From the NCBI GenBank assembly GCA_020137815.1, contig CM035350.1:10266947-10330946 (forward strand): a stretch of 64,000 nucleotides of DNA, written 5' to 3'. Origin of the DNA: Hormiphora californensis. Lineage: Eukaryota; Ctenophora; Tentaculata; Cydippida; Pleurobrachiidae. The notes beneath the pieces were generated by a model that had not been told where the DNA came from, did no database searches, and worked only from the letters and a program-made list of their open reading frames with translations. Positions 48,201 to 59,700 of this stretch are shown piece by piece (position 1 is the stretch's first letter; each line of letters begins with the position of its first letter). The position numbers and the translations under genes are program-made.

Positions 48201-50422
48201 TTTTTTAGGTCCCCCAAGTTAGATATTTTCTTTTTAGCTCTCTCCCCGTACTTTCTACAACTCTCTTCCCGGGTCCCGTATAACCTTGGCTCTACCCCAA
48301 ACCCCAACCTACCCCTGTCCAAGATCTGCAAAGGCCCGGCTTTTCGTCTCGGGCCCCCGGAAAAAATTGGTAGGGTTCGAGGAGTGTTTGGGAGTTCAGT
48401 GACTTAATCGACTTCAAATCAAACGGTAAGAGCAAAAGATAACTGAAAGAGAAAGGGGAAAAGAAAGGGGGAAAAGTTTTGCCGCGGTTATATGCGCTCT
48501 CCAAAACCTCCGAGCGCTGCGGAGCAAAGGAAATAACCTTTAAAAAAAATTGAAACCCCCACCCCCCCCCCCCCCTTTTTCTCCCCCTCTTTCTTTTTTT
48601 TTTTCCCCTCTCTCTCTATCTCTCTTCTCTCTCGTCTTGAGTCACTCACCATCTCTTTTTCTCGTAATGACAACACTTTTCGTTTGTCTCGCTCTCTCGC
48701 TTGATGGAGGAGACAGGGGGTATTGAAGTATTTCACTACTACCTTCTGATCCTTGTTGCCTTTACTGTCGCCCTATCATCCTCTTGTTTTGTGTATCAAC
48801 TGCTGGAGATAACGTACTATAGCAGTTCCCAGATCCCATCTCACCTCTCCATCTTTACACTTGTCTGGGTAGCGGTATATGCAGCTCTAGTCATATTCAA
48901 GGACAAGTACAATCTCATCTACTATTGTATGACATATGATGAGGGGTAGGTGCCATTTTCAATATCTTGTTATGTTTCATTTCATGCAATATGTGCCACA
49001 CACGGTTTGGTTCCAATATATAGTGAGTACCTGCCAACAAGCTCCAGTTTAATCTGTATGAATCATACAGTATGATGTCACCTGGGGGCTGGGTATCACT
49101 TGTTTTGGAGGTTCGAACAAGGTATCACCTCTATCATGTTTATTATGCTGGCTGTATTATAGAAAGATACCAACCAACCAACGCTTTCTACTTGGTAAAT
49201 CAAGAAGTGTTCAATGCAGTAATAGTTAACCTGTGCAGTGCACATAATTACAGTTCAATTAGTATCCGGGTGTTAGTTTTTAATAACTACTAGCTACACA
49301 CGTGCTGCTGTACTGCCCAGATAGATGCATTGCTCTCTCTCCTCTTCCCCATCTGGTGTCTTTGGAAACCCATGGCTAGATGGGAAGGTTGGTACAGTGC
49401 GACCCCAGTTTACCGTGCACCCCGATTTACCGGGCAAAACTCTTCCCCCCGAGCATCCCGGTAAATCGGGATCCAGCTGTAGTACCCTCCTGTTACCTTC
49501 TGATCGCGTTAAACCAACCTCAGCATGGGATCTTTAGCAACACTATAGCGTTGTAGATACTGCTCACACTGAATAAGAAGTGTTTTCTCATAACATATCC
49601 CTTCTGTTAGTTATTCAAACTGGTTAATTGCTGAGGACCATTATTAAGACAGATTATGATAACTGAGTTGATCATTAAACCGCGTTGCTATAGCAACTGA
49701 ATTCGTGAGAAGATGTTGCAGTACCACAAAGTGATTCAAATTAGTTAAGCGAGATCATTAGTAACCGCTAATGAAGCTGCCTTCAGAGCAATCTCTTCAG
49801 AGATTTAGACCACAATACTTCCACATTAGTTTATACAAAATAAAACTAAATAACACTAATTAGTAATTACATGATAGTCATAGTGACTTGTTGAGGACCA
49901 TTCCTCCCCGGTCCAACACAGTAGTCCTGTAGTCCAAAGAGACCCCCTGCTAGTATCAAGTATCTCTCAGTCTACCAGCTGCTGCTGTAGTAAAGTATTC
50001 GGTTTCTCGACATGCACCCAGAGAGTGTGAGTGGCCCCCTTGTGTCCCCCACCCACACCTCACTATAGCGGCTACCGCGGAGCTGTCATTTTGGAGTTCC
50101 TCGCGCGGGGGTCTACTGCGCGCGGACCGCTCCCTCGTCTCCAATTTCGAACCCCATCAACCATGAACATGAACTTTGTTCGTTGGACAACTCATTATTC
50201 AACTTTGTTGAAGCGTCCTGCAGGATAACTAATTGCTATACTCTAATCACCCCTCTCTCTCAGGGAACAGCCTACGGGTACATAAGGTACGGCATCAAGG
50301 AGAGTGCAGATGCAGCAAAGATGTTGTTAGATGGTGCAAATGTTGCTGGCAACGTGATCAGACTGTCCTTTGCCGATGAGGACAATTCTGGAAACAAGAG
50401 AGCCAAAACAGATCACGGAATG
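42247..50422 (+). CDS. RBM45: RNA-binding protein RBM45 (exons for RRM4 start not found)
   Basis: Exons: 42247-42366, 42817-42963, 43119-43322, 43605-43791, 44460-44544, 45517-45718 and 50264-50422, all joining in phase. RRM1 reads SRVFVVCSRSHTEEDLRDAF to GIAYVKFARASEAALAMERL with its RNP1 motif. RRM2 starts RIFILVPKTMSEADITDEFS and continues GCAYVRYSKPSESFAALETC. RRM3 reads LTITCHTSLSEGQMTRLFDI to SKGIAYATFTTVSC. The last exon carries the second half of RRM4 (TAYGYIRYGIKESADAAKML) and a basic tail (NKRAKTD). The order of four RRMs and the DRRM spacing match RBM45, a nuclear RNA-binding protein linked to neuronal development and RNA processing. The first half of RRM4 is missing and probably sits in the poor sequence at 46.8-48.6 kb. 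Confidence 0.9.
43269..43500 (+). repeat. Duplicated exon 3 end and donor in RBM45
   Basis: The last 54 bases of exon 3 (GGTACTGTAGATCATGTGCA to ACCAACGAGAGCAAG) and the donor GTAAAA recur at 43411-43467 with two or three changes. Both copies are followed by a G-rich GGGGTGGGGCGGGGTGGAGG tract. Confidence 0.93.
44050..44425 (+). repeat. 40-bp minisatellite in RBM45 intron 4
   Basis: About nine copies, some truncated, of CTCTAGTCTCTATATCACAT followed by GACCCAGTATGTGACTCC. It ends just before the acceptors of exon 5. Confidence 0.93.
44423..44475 (+). repeat. Duplicated acceptor of RBM45 exon 5
   Basis: The sequence ATCAGGTTACACAGAC occurs at about 44423 and again at 44455. Only the second copy (exon from 44460) stays in frame; the first gives a TGA within 25 codons. 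Confidence 0.85.
44502..45080 (+). repeat. 104-bp tandem repeat carrying the exon 5 end and donor
   Basis: The end of exon 5 (GCCATACCAGCCTGAGCGAG to GACAGATGACTAG) with donor GTAAAT starts at 44511 and recurs at 44615, 44719, 44823, 44927 and 45031. This is a strict 104-base period with near-identity. The remainder of the unit contains ATGTGGTTACCATGG words. Confidence 0.96.
45719..46530. other. RBM45 intron: G-rich tract, then unique sequence
   Basis: G/GA-rich to about 45810. The rest is AT-rich without recognisable exons. A hairpin at 46218-46313 is described separately. Confidence 0.5.
46218..46313. repeat. Hairpin with perfect 16-bp inverted ends
   Basis: GATGTGCTGTCGCACC at 46218-46233 is repeated inverted as GGTGCGACAGCACATC at 46298-46313. 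The 64-base interior has its own CCATTGTTGCCATGGTGACG and GTGATGATAATCAC symmetry. It resembles a small foldback element, but I see no clear target duplication. Confidence 0.75.
46535..46742. mobile_element. MITE-like element with 21-bp terminal inverted repeats
   Basis: ATTGGAATGAACATTTCCAT at the left end is matched exactly in reverse complement at the right end (46722-46742). The match weakens but continues inward to TTTCAAAAAAGAT / ATCTTTTTGAAA. The interior of about 130 bases is unique and non-coding. No target duplication is clear. Confidence 0.75.
46750..48690. other. GA/CT microsatellite and low-quality sequence
   Basis: GA and TC runs at 46803-46990. From about 47020 to 48440 the sequence is homopolymer-stretched, with a few cleaner pieces (48000-48130, 48180-48300). 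No natural coding frame is present. Confidence 0.75.
48704..48945 (+). CDS. First exon of a 7TM receptor-like gene (partial)
   Basis: From the ATG at 48704: MEETGGIEVFHYYLLILVAF, TVALSSSCFVYQLLEITYYS, then HLSIFTLVWVAVYAALVIFK and NLIYYCMTYDEG, ending at a GTAGGT donor. It has two membrane helices followed by a cysteine just before the splice site. The 56.7-61.6 kb receptor has the same layout at its second splice site (two helices, then CATWRG). I infer a paralogous gene, but the following exons were not found before 50264. It sits inside the RBM45 intron on the same strand, so it may be nested, or the region between may be misjoined. Confidence 0.5.
48946..50263. other. Intronic/intergenic, no further exon recognised
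   Basis: Mainly AT-rich. Apart from the miniature element at 49395-49479, nothing stands out except a GC-rich patch (CGCGCGGGGGTCTACTGCGC) at about 50102. Missing RBM45 RRM4 sequence was searched for by eye in all three frames and not found. Confidence 0.5.
49395..49479. mobile_element. Pogo/Tigger-like miniature element
   Basis: CAGTGCGACCCCAGTTTACC at the left and GGTAAATCGGGATCCAGCTG at the right are imperfect inverted repeats (about 14 of 20), flanked by TA on both sides (49393-49394, 49480-49481). The CAG ends, TA target and CCC-GATTTACC words recall Tc1/mariner-pogo type MITEs. A second inner pair, CCCGATTTACCGGG / CCCGGTAAATCGGG, is a perfect hairpin. Confidence 0.6.
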
Positions 50423-50618
50423 GTGAGTTGTACAGGGTGGTGGGGGTGGGGGGAGGTATACAGGGTGTGAGGGGAAGGGGTGTCTCTATTGGGAATCGGT
50501 GGAGTTTTCAGAGGGTTTGTACTCTGTATTTAGTAGCATGTGTGTTCTCAATTTACAAAATATAATAAACATGGTTGATATAACAACAGTATAAAACATT
50601 ACATAGTAACATGAAGGG

Positions 50619-53600
50619 TCAACAACTATTCTCTGCCTGCTCAGACACGACAGTATTTTCCTCACTGACACCTCCCAGCCTCTCCTCCTTGTTCCCCTCC
50701 CCCTTGGTCCCATCCTGGGAGGAGGATGGTAGTGCAGTGTTCAGCATCATTAGTTTAGTAATGTGAACTAAAGAGTTAGGTATCTCCCCTCCTTTACTAA
50801 TGTGTATCTCCCCCTCAACCCTCCTATTCTCTTGGCTGGATATCTCGTGAGCATGTAGCACCTCCTCCACAACATCAGTAGCAGCGAACTTCATGGTAGC
50901 CAGTGAGACCCTGTTAACTAGAGATCTGAATGATGGTTTTATAGGTGGCACATTCCCAGATATAGGGGTACAGCTAGGGAACATGTTGGGTGGTGGGGGT
51001 GTATCGTCAGGGATTATAAGGGTAGACCTGGCTGGCTGTCTTCTAACTCTCCTAGTTGTTACCCTCCTTCTCCTCTCCATATCCAGCTCGCTCAGGACAT
51101 CTTCTTCCTGTGTTTTAGATTGGATAATATCAGCAGGTGTTGCTTGGCACACCAAACCATTCCGTCTCTCTACAGGTGATCCTTCACCACCAGTCCTTCT
51201 AATGAGCCTCAGTAGTAGTTTAGATATCAGGGAGTTGACAGTGCCGTCATACAACAGGGGATTTATAACTGAGTTGATAGGGAGGAGGACAATAGAGAAG
51301 AAATCATAGTACCTAGTAGCATCAATAACCTCTACAGAGTGCAGCAGACATATGAATATAAAGGGGATCCAGCACAGGAAATCAGTGACAATGATAATAG
51401 TAACCTTCCTTTGTAATCTCTTACTCCGACTCTTCAACTGCTTGTTCCTCCCTCCCAGCTCCTCGGTAGACTTGCTGTTGATGAAGTGGATCATGAAGTA
51501 GGCGAATGTGATGGCTAGGAAGCACACAGTATTAACAAACAACACACCCCATACAAACAATAGCTGGGGATCATCCATCGTCACGAAGTATTTGAAGAGA
51601 CACACCCCAGCATTACCATAGAAGTGGACCTGCCTCGCATCAATCCCTCCATACTCCTTACTGAACATCTGGGATGTCAGGATGGCTATGTAGCCCAACT
51701 AAGGGGCTTGCTCCTGAACCGCCCATAAAACTTCTTAAAGTGCTCATAGTGAGTCTGTTTCTTAACAATCCCAATTAAGTACCGGATTCCCCGGATAATG
51801 TATCCCGTTTACAAAGAAGTTCTCGAAAGTGGAAACCAGGGGCAGGACAGACATTGTCAGTGCTGCGATTGTGATAACCCCAACTATCGCAAAAACACGA
51901 AGTGTTGTTCTGAATTGAAGGTTTCGTCTCAACATGACCCGTCCTTATCCTCCTCAACCTTAGCTATAGATAGTGCAGTCATTGAGAAGAGTGATAACTG
52001 TGTTCCTGCTGTGTTCAGTATCCCAAGCACTGCACAGGTATTAGAGGTGAGCCAGAGGTTCCTATCTTTACAATATGAATTATGAAGGTAGGAATTATAA
52101 GCGGATATAATGATGAGATACACCCCTACTAGCATATCTCCTGTTGCTATTAGTAGTATCAGTATACGGTTCAGTAGAGTGGTGGCTGATACTTTCCTGC
52201 AGATAGAACACAGGTTCCTGGTGATGATGATGGAGTTGAGGGAGGTAGCCAGGACCCCCAGGACCCATCCCATGAACTCTAGTGTGTGTGATTGGATGAT
52301 ACGAGAGGAGCACAGTGGGTTGCATTCGTCAGCTAGGTTCCTACAGTCCTGGGCTCCATTACACACCGCTGATGTGTCCACTAGTTGGTCATCACTACAA
52401 TTGAAATGGTTCTCACAACCCATCTCGTCACTCCAATCTCCACAGTCATTAACAAGGTCACATACAGCTGAATAGAGTACACACCTGCTGTTTGCACAGG
52501 AGAAGAGAGAGTTGTGGTATACCCCTGGCTGGTGGGGCATCCTCAGCACAAACGACAGGTAGGAGTTGTCTGCCAGTGTATACAGCCTCCCCGGGTACTG
52601 TCCTACACAGGAGCCGTGGGTCAGGAGGGTGGAACGGACTGGGCAGACTGCCAAGACACCCTGGCACATGCCCAGACATGCCAGATACACGTACATCTCC
52701 CCAAACACGTTGCTACAATCCTGTTCCACTCTCAGGACTGAGAGGGAGGTCTCAGAGCGGCCCAGGATGTGGTGGAGAGGGTGGGAGAACTTGCGGAGAG
52801 AGCAGTTAGGAGCGAGGTGACGATGTCTCTCCAGCCCAGGGAGACACTGCCCATTAAGGTACAATGTGGAGGAGAGGACGGGTAGTTTGGTAAAGAGATC
52901 AGGGGTGGTCCTGGCAACAGAGCAGACTCCCTCCTCCTCTGCACACTGTGGTTCCCCGTCACACATGGCAGAGAATTGTACATGTGTAGTGGAAGGATAT
53001 CCACAGAGGAACACCTCCCCACAATCCACACCTTCCTCAGCATACCTCCTAGTGGAGGGGTTCTCTCCACAGGATGGTAGTTGGATGGTATCGTTCTCAT
53101 CTGACCCATCCTTACAGTCCACCTCCCCGTCCCCTATCCATGAGGTAGGAAGTGGTAGTGCCACTTCCTCCCTCCCCGGACTGTAACGCCTCACACAGGA
53201 ATAGGAGGAGGAGCAGATCCGTGATACTTCATCCCCTCCACTCACACAATCCACCACCCCATCACATAACAGGTGTTTGTGAAGGGTACAAGTGTCCACT
53301 GGTTTACACATGTTCTCAAAATCCGTCATCACAGAGTGTGAGATCCTCCCTTCCGTGGCACACCATCCTATCCGCTACAGAGACAGGCCAGCCCTCCCTG
53401 GTACAATGTAGCTTGGCTCTGCTGGTGTCTGTACAGTTTAGTTGGTCTGTGTAGTCCTGACAGTAGGGCAGTACATTGTTAATCAGAACTGCACATCTAG
53501 TATAGTTCTCTAGTGGCACCAACCCGCCCTCAAAGTGTCCACTCTCACACAACACCTTCCCCTCCCCACATCCCTCCTCGTCAGTTCCATTAATACAATC

Positions 53601-54672
53601 CAGGTACTGATCACAGCGGTAGTAGGGCGGTGTATAGATAGTCTCATTGCTATAGTTGGTCTGGCAATATCTCCCGTACACCAGTCCCCCACAGTATGCC
53701 TCATCCTTCACAAGTCAGGGCACAGTCACAATTGTCATCACATATCCTGTCTTTTGATATAGACTTGTCGGGCTCGTATTTGCACTTCATGGCGTCTTCA
53801 TGGTCAGTACAAAGGTCTTCATACCGTTCTGGGGAGACATTGGAACATGCAGTACTACACACGTCCTGAACCCCTATAGTCCCATTATGCATGGTACATG
53901 TCGTGTGGGAACAAAGGGCCTGAAAGTGGTCGTGGTCCGTGGCATGGTCGTTGTGAATAGCAGGGAGGGAGGAGAAGGGTCTTTTACATAGCCTGATGTT
54001 GCCACACACCTAAATAGGAGGGAGAATGGGGTTAGGAGTAACATCTAGGGTTAGGAGAGGGAGACGGGAGATTAGGAGAGGGGTAAGGAGTTACGAGGGG
54101 GATGATATTGGTAGGGGAAGTTTTGTTATCTACCTGATAGGAGAAGGGATCATTTTGACACGGATCACTAAACTGCTGCCTAGCACACCCCCTGTGTTCC
54201 ACCTTGTAATAATGTTCTGAGTTAGGACACTTGAAGTATGTGTCTGTAGAGTTGCCCAGATCTACTGTACACTGAATCTTCAGATACCCCTCGTATTCAA
54301 CCACACCACAGCTCCTTATTTGATCTGGGGGCAAGAGAGTCAGTGATTATTAGGGAGTTTGGGGGAGGAATCAATGGTTTAGGGAGTTGGAGTGAGGAAT
54401 TTAGAATGGAGGGGGATAGTTAAGAAGGGGGGGGGGGAATCAAGAATGGGGAATCAAGAATGTGGAGGAGGGGGTTGGTGTTATAGGCAACTCTTCTCAC
54501 CCTGAAACTGTGGAGCTGCTGTTGAGTTTTTGTAGTAGAAATACTTTGAGAGAGGGTCGATGGTCCTCCACCTGTTAGTAACGTTGTTAATCCACTGAGA
54601 CGATGTCTCACCAGGAAACAGGGTAATAATGAGAAGGAGTGGAATCACTCTCCGGACTACACCATTCTCCAT
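50619..54672 (-). CDS. GPCR with LDL-receptor class A modules
   Basis: Exon 1 (54672-54501) carries a signal peptide (VIPLLLIITLFPGETSS). Exon 2 is 54324-54134, and a long exon begins at 54009. The ectodomain shows several LDLa modules with calcium-cage ends: CDQYLDCINGTDEEGC, CDGVVDCVSGGDE, GDGEVDCKDGSDEND and CDLVNDCGDWSDEMGC. Seven helices follow, beginning EFMGWVLGVLATSLNSIIIT and ending with the rhodopsin-family TM7 motif LPINSVINPLLYDG (NPxxY). A 180-residue cytoplasmic tail follows. The helices resemble relaxin-receptor/GRL101 receptors, which combine LDLa with LRRs, but no LRRs are seen here. Apparent frame breaks fall at about 53705, 53328 (a T run), 51930 and 51700-51790. The ligand is unknown. 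Confidence 0.82.
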
Positions 54673-55860
54673 ACAAGAACACTATTAGGGGAAGGGCAGA
54701 CATACACGTTATAGGGTGCCCTGGATATTAAACACTATTAGACTAAGCTGTGGATCAGTTAGAAAAAAGGGGAAACAAAAATGAGGCATCTGAGAGGAGC
54801 TATTACAATCATACCACTGATCATACGGGTTTTCTTCAACTATTCAGAAGGGGTTAGTCTTGAACAGAAAGAGTGCGCGACACAACTAACTATATGAAGG
54901 GGAGATTGGATGTCCCCCGCTCTCTCCCTAACTTGCTGTGGGAACAGTGCCCAGTAGAGATTGGTTGTACAACTGGGAGGGAGAGGGGTTGTACAAATGG
55001 GAGGGAGAGGGGTTGTACAACTGGGAGGGAGAGGGGTTGTACAAATGGGAGAGAGAGGGGTTGTACAAATGGGAGGGAGAGAGAGGGAGCTGGATATAAA
55101 TACAGTACGTTCTATAAGCGATGTACCGTGGAAGAGTGGCAGCAGGGTGTATCTAGTACTACTAACTATATATAGGAAGTTAGGTCATTGGAGGAGAAGG
55201 AACACTTAGATATACCATGACATTGTCGAGTAAGGGAGAACCATGTGACATACACGGACTATAGAATGTGGAAGTGATTATAACAACATGTGGAGTCCAC
55301 TATAACAGGATTACAGCGAGATAATATCAGATGATGTAACAATACACACACATGCGAATCAGAGTGCTCCGTCCACAACAACTAACCCCACGTACAGCTG
55401 CTGTAGGGGTAGGATCAGTGACCACAAATCACAATTCCCCATGCATCCGGGTTGGTTGGGTAACAAATCAGGGGGGAGGGGGATCAGGGGGTTGGTAATT
55501 GGTTACTATCATTATGTGTCATTTTCCAATGGAATATCAGAAAATATCTCGGCCTGAACAAGTTATTATATGTGGCAGTATAATCGGCCACATGTTAGTA
55601 ATGTTACCCTCCTGTTTCAGATCTAAGAGAGGGAGAGAGTTCTAATACTTCAGACGATGGAAGAGAGGAAATCCAGTAACATATAGCTATAATATATTTA
55701 AAAGATAACTTATATGACTCACGGTGAGCCGCGACAATGAAAGAGAGCCGTGTGTAGCGAAACACTCTATTTATTTTTTCAACCACCATCACAATATATG
55801 TCCAAACACCCCGGTAATGCCCCCCTAGAAGCCGAACTGTGCCATCTGATCCTGTGTGTG
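54673..55860. other. Intergenic; 24-bp repeat at 54961-55080
   Basis: About five copies of GGTTGTACAAATGGGAGGGA plus GAGG. The open frame through them is a repeat artefact. The rest is AT-rich without recognisable genes. Confidence 0.6.
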
Positions 55861-55909
55861 TCATTTGATCCCCTTATTAGTGTGTTTAATATTTGAGAGA
55901 TTTGTGAGC

Positions 55910-56290
55910 AGCCTCAGAAAACCCCCCTGGTTTTTCTCAGGGGCGAATCCCGGTAGATCCCGGTAGATCCACCCCTGGTTTTTCTCAGGGGCGAACCCCG
56001 GTAGATCCACCCTGGTTTTTCTCAGGGGCGAATCCCGGTAGATCCACCCCTGGTTTTTCTCAGGGGCGAATCCCGGTAGATCCACCCTGGTTTTTCTCAG
56101 GGGCGAATCCCGGTAGATCCACCCCTGGTTTTTCTCAGGGGCGAACCCCGGTAGATCCACCCCTGGTTTTTCTCAGGGGCGAATCCCGGTAGATCCACCC
56201 CTGTATGAGCGGCGCCATACCCCATTTGATTCTCAAATGCGCTCAGATGGGTCGCGGCGCCAGACAGATCCACCCTGGTTTTTCTTATTT
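55910..56290. repeat. 37-38 bp minisatellite interrupted by a palindromic element
   Basis: About eight copies of GGGGCGAATCCCGGTAGATC plus CACCCCTGGTTTTTCTCA. The array is cut at 56205 by the fifth GGCGCC-ended palindrome and resumes immediately at 56268 with AGATCCACCCTGG. Confidence 0.95.
56206..56272. mobile_element. GGCGCC-ended short palindrome, copy 5 (inside a minisatellite)
   Basis: TGAGCGGCGCCATACCCCAT, TTGATTCTCAAATGCGCTCA, then GATGGGTCGCGGCGCCAGAC. The insertion point is precise because the host repeat is known on both sides. Confidence 0.8.
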
Positions 56291-56723
56291 CTGCTTTCAG
56301 TTTTCTGAGGCTTGCCATGAAGACGTAATAATTGTGTTTTACCTTTTTCACCCCAAAATTAGGAGTTTTTTAGTACAATGAGTACTTCTGCATGTGATGG
56401 AAAGGGAGCGAGTGACAGAGAGAAAAAGAGAGAGAATGGTGATAACCTGGGAGAGATGGTTGAGTTATTGTTGGGTTACTCAACAAGGGAGAGAGGAGGT
56501 ACGTGTAACTACAGTGTCTGCAGGTACCCCTAAAATCTTGCAGTGAGTCGACAGAAAGAGCAAGAAAAGGAGGAAGCATTTTTTTGTACCAACTGATGAT
56601 CACACACGCAGCGACCACGTACACATTTCTCTTTTTCACTGCCGTGTTGTTGTGTCTCAGCTGATCCCGTATAGCAACACTAGTTGCCAGAACAGGGGAC
56701 CACAACAAGTGAAGGTGGTTATA
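56291..56723. other. Upstream region of the 7TM receptor gene
   Basis: Unique AT-rich sequence with no further exon supported. An open frame that extends upstream of 56724 has no ATG. Confidence 0.4.
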
Positions 56724-59700
56724 ATGGTGCTACAGGAGGTTCTATTGGTGTGCCGCATTGTCATTCTCCTGTATCTGGGGATGCTGTTAATCCAATCCAT
56801 CCTATATGCCCTCTCTGTCAGGTCAGCTAAACCTGATAACATCCACATCGCTAGGTGGGCAGATACATATCTCAATCTTACATCTAGATGATACAATCTG
56901 ATTCCCTCCCTTTCTAACAATGTCTTCATTTCATGCAGGCAGAGGAGTACTAATAGGTGGAACATGGCGATTCACGCTCTGGTTGTGTTATCTTTCTTGT
57001 TTGCATTTGTACAGCTGGCTATTAACATGTGGGGAGTGGAGATTGCAGGGGAATCGGTTGAGGACTGTGCGACTTGGAGAGGGGTTTGTATGGGGGAGGG
57101 AGGACTGTGCAACATGGAGAGGGGTTTGTATGGGGGGGGGGGGAGGACTGTGCAACATGGAGAGGGGTTTGTATGGGGGGGGGGGAGGTGGGAAGGACTG
57201 TGCGACTTGGAGAGGGGTTTGTATGGGGGGAGGGGGGGGAGGGAGGACTGTGCAACATGGAGAGGGGTTTGTATGGGGGAGGTGGGAAGGACTGTGCGAC
57301 TTGGAGAGGGGTTTGTATTGGGGGAATCGGTTGAGGACTGTGCAACTTGGAGAGGGGTTTGTATGGGGGAGAAGGACTGTGCGACTTGGAGAGGGGTTTG
57401 TATGGGGGGGGGGGCTGTGCGACTTGGAGAGGGGTTTGTATGGGGGGGGGGGGGGGGCTGTGCGACTTGGAGAGGGGTTTGCATGGGGGGACATGGAGAC
57501 AGAAGGAAAGACCAACTTATATAAGGACGTGAGAGTTTACAATTATTTTGTTTAGCTCGATCTCTAACCTCCCCAATTCCCTCCATACCCCCTCTCCCCC
57601 TCCAGATCTCTATCCCCTACAATCCCCAACTCTCTCCCCCTATCTCCAGATCTCTAACCCCCACCAACTCTCTCCCTCCAGATCTCTAACCCCCACCAAC
57701 TCTCTCCAGCCAGATATATCCCCCATACAACCCTCTCCCCCTCCAGATGTCTATCATCATCTGGACAATGTGCCTGCTGCCTGTCACGGCTCTGTTGTGG
57801 CTCCGTCAGCGCCTCTTCTACCAGCTAAACATGATCCGTCGAACAACCCCAAAATGGATTCTACGGCTTAGCACCTATATTATCTTCCCTTCAGTTGGTA
57901 TGTGTAATACACAGTGTATGTGAAAAATAAAAGAAGTATATGTCTGATGAAAAATGATCAATTTTTACTCTCCCATAATTCCGTTGACAGTTGTGTGCTA
58001 AAACAGATCCCCCCGGCCCCTAACTCAACACGCCCTCTCAGGTGTTCCTGCGATTATGATAGTAATATTCTTCCTACTTTACTTCTCTCCCCTTTTTCCC
58101 ATCATGAACTACAGGGTATCAGGAGGGGAATGTAGATCAGGAACATCAAAAGGGTAATTAGCCACATCTTCGCCATCACAAGCATTTTGTTGTTGTTTCA
58201 CTGGCAAACAAAATCTTTAGTGTTACTATTATTATTAACACTCACTAATATGTTAACTGCCCCACTACTACCCTACTAATTTGCCCAGGACGAGCAGTGT
58301 TTGGAAAGGACTCGGTCAGGTTTTCATCATTCTGATACATCTTATGTTCCTGTTCCTATTCCTCTTCCCTCTTCTTTCCAACAAAGCTAGCGAAGGTAAA
58401 ACACGACACACCCCCATGCCCAAAAACACAACCCCCCCCCCCCGACACACCCCTTGGTAACGCAGTCAGTAGTCACCCCTACACTACGTCACTACCAGCC
58501 CTTGGTAACGCAGTCACCCCTACACTACGTCACTACCAGCCCTTGGTAACGCAGTTACCCCTACACTACGTCACTACCAGCCCTTGGTAACGCAGTTACC
58601 CCTACACTACGTCACTACCAGCCCTTGGTAACGCAGTTACCCCTACACTACGTCACTACCAGCCCTTGGTAACGCAGTTACCCCTACACTACGTCACTAC
58701 CAGCCCTTGGTAACGCAGTTACCCCTACACTACGTCACTACCAGCCCTTGGTAACGCAGTTACCCCTACACTACGTCACTACCAGCCCTTGGTAACGCAG
58801 TTACCCCTACACTACGTCACTACCAGCCCTTGGTAACGCAGTTACCCCTACACTACGTCACTACCAGCCCTTGGTAACGCAGTTACCCCTACACTACGTC
58901 ACTACCAGCCCTTGGTAACGCAGTTACCCCTACACTACGTCACTACCAGCCCTTGGTAACGCAGTTACCCCTACACTACGTCACTACCAGCCCTTGGTAA
59001 CGCAGTTACCCCTACACTACGTCACTACCAGCCCTTGGTAACGCAGTTACCCCTACACTACGTCACTACCAGCCCTTGGTAACGCAGTTACCCCTACACT
59101 ACGTCACTACCAGCCCTTGGTAACGCAGTTACCCCTACACTACGTCACTACCAGCCCTTGGTAACGCAGTCACCCCTACACTACGTCACTACCAGCCCTT
59201 GGTAACGCAGTCACCCCTACACTACGTCACTACCAGCCCTTGGTAACGCAGTTACCCCTACACTACGTCACTACCAGCCCTTGGTAACGCAGTTACCCCT
59301 ACACTACGTCACTACCAGCCCTTGGTAACGCAGTTACCCCTACACTACGTCACTACCAGCCCTTGGTAACGCAGTTACCCCTACACTACGTCACTACCAG
59401 CCCTTGGTAACGCAGTTACCCCTACACTACGTCACTACCAGCCCTTGGTAACGCAGTTACCCCTACACTACGTCACTACCAGCCCTTGGTAACGCAGTTA
59501 CCCCTACACTACGTCACTACCAGCCCTTGGTAACGCAGTTACCCCTACACTACGTCACTACCAGCCCTTGGTAACGCAGTTACCCCTACACTACGTCACT
59601 ACCAGCCCTTGGTAACGCAGTTACCCCTACACTACGTCACTACCAGCCCTTGGTAACGCAGTTACCCCTACACTACGTCACTACCAGCCCTTGGTAACGC

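Noticed and set aside
52095-53454. Plus-strand frames opposite the LDLa receptor
   Set aside because: They are antisense shadows. The cysteine-rich LDLa pattern and helices are on the minus strand.
55861-56160. Minus-strand repeat protein (GWIYRDSPLRKTRVDLPGFA)
   Set aside because: It is a frame through a 37-38 bp minisatellite outside any gene, with no start or splice support.
56972-57586. Long frames on both strands across the receptor intron
   Set aside because: They come from the amplified exon 2 end and G runs. The receptor exons already explain the coding signal.
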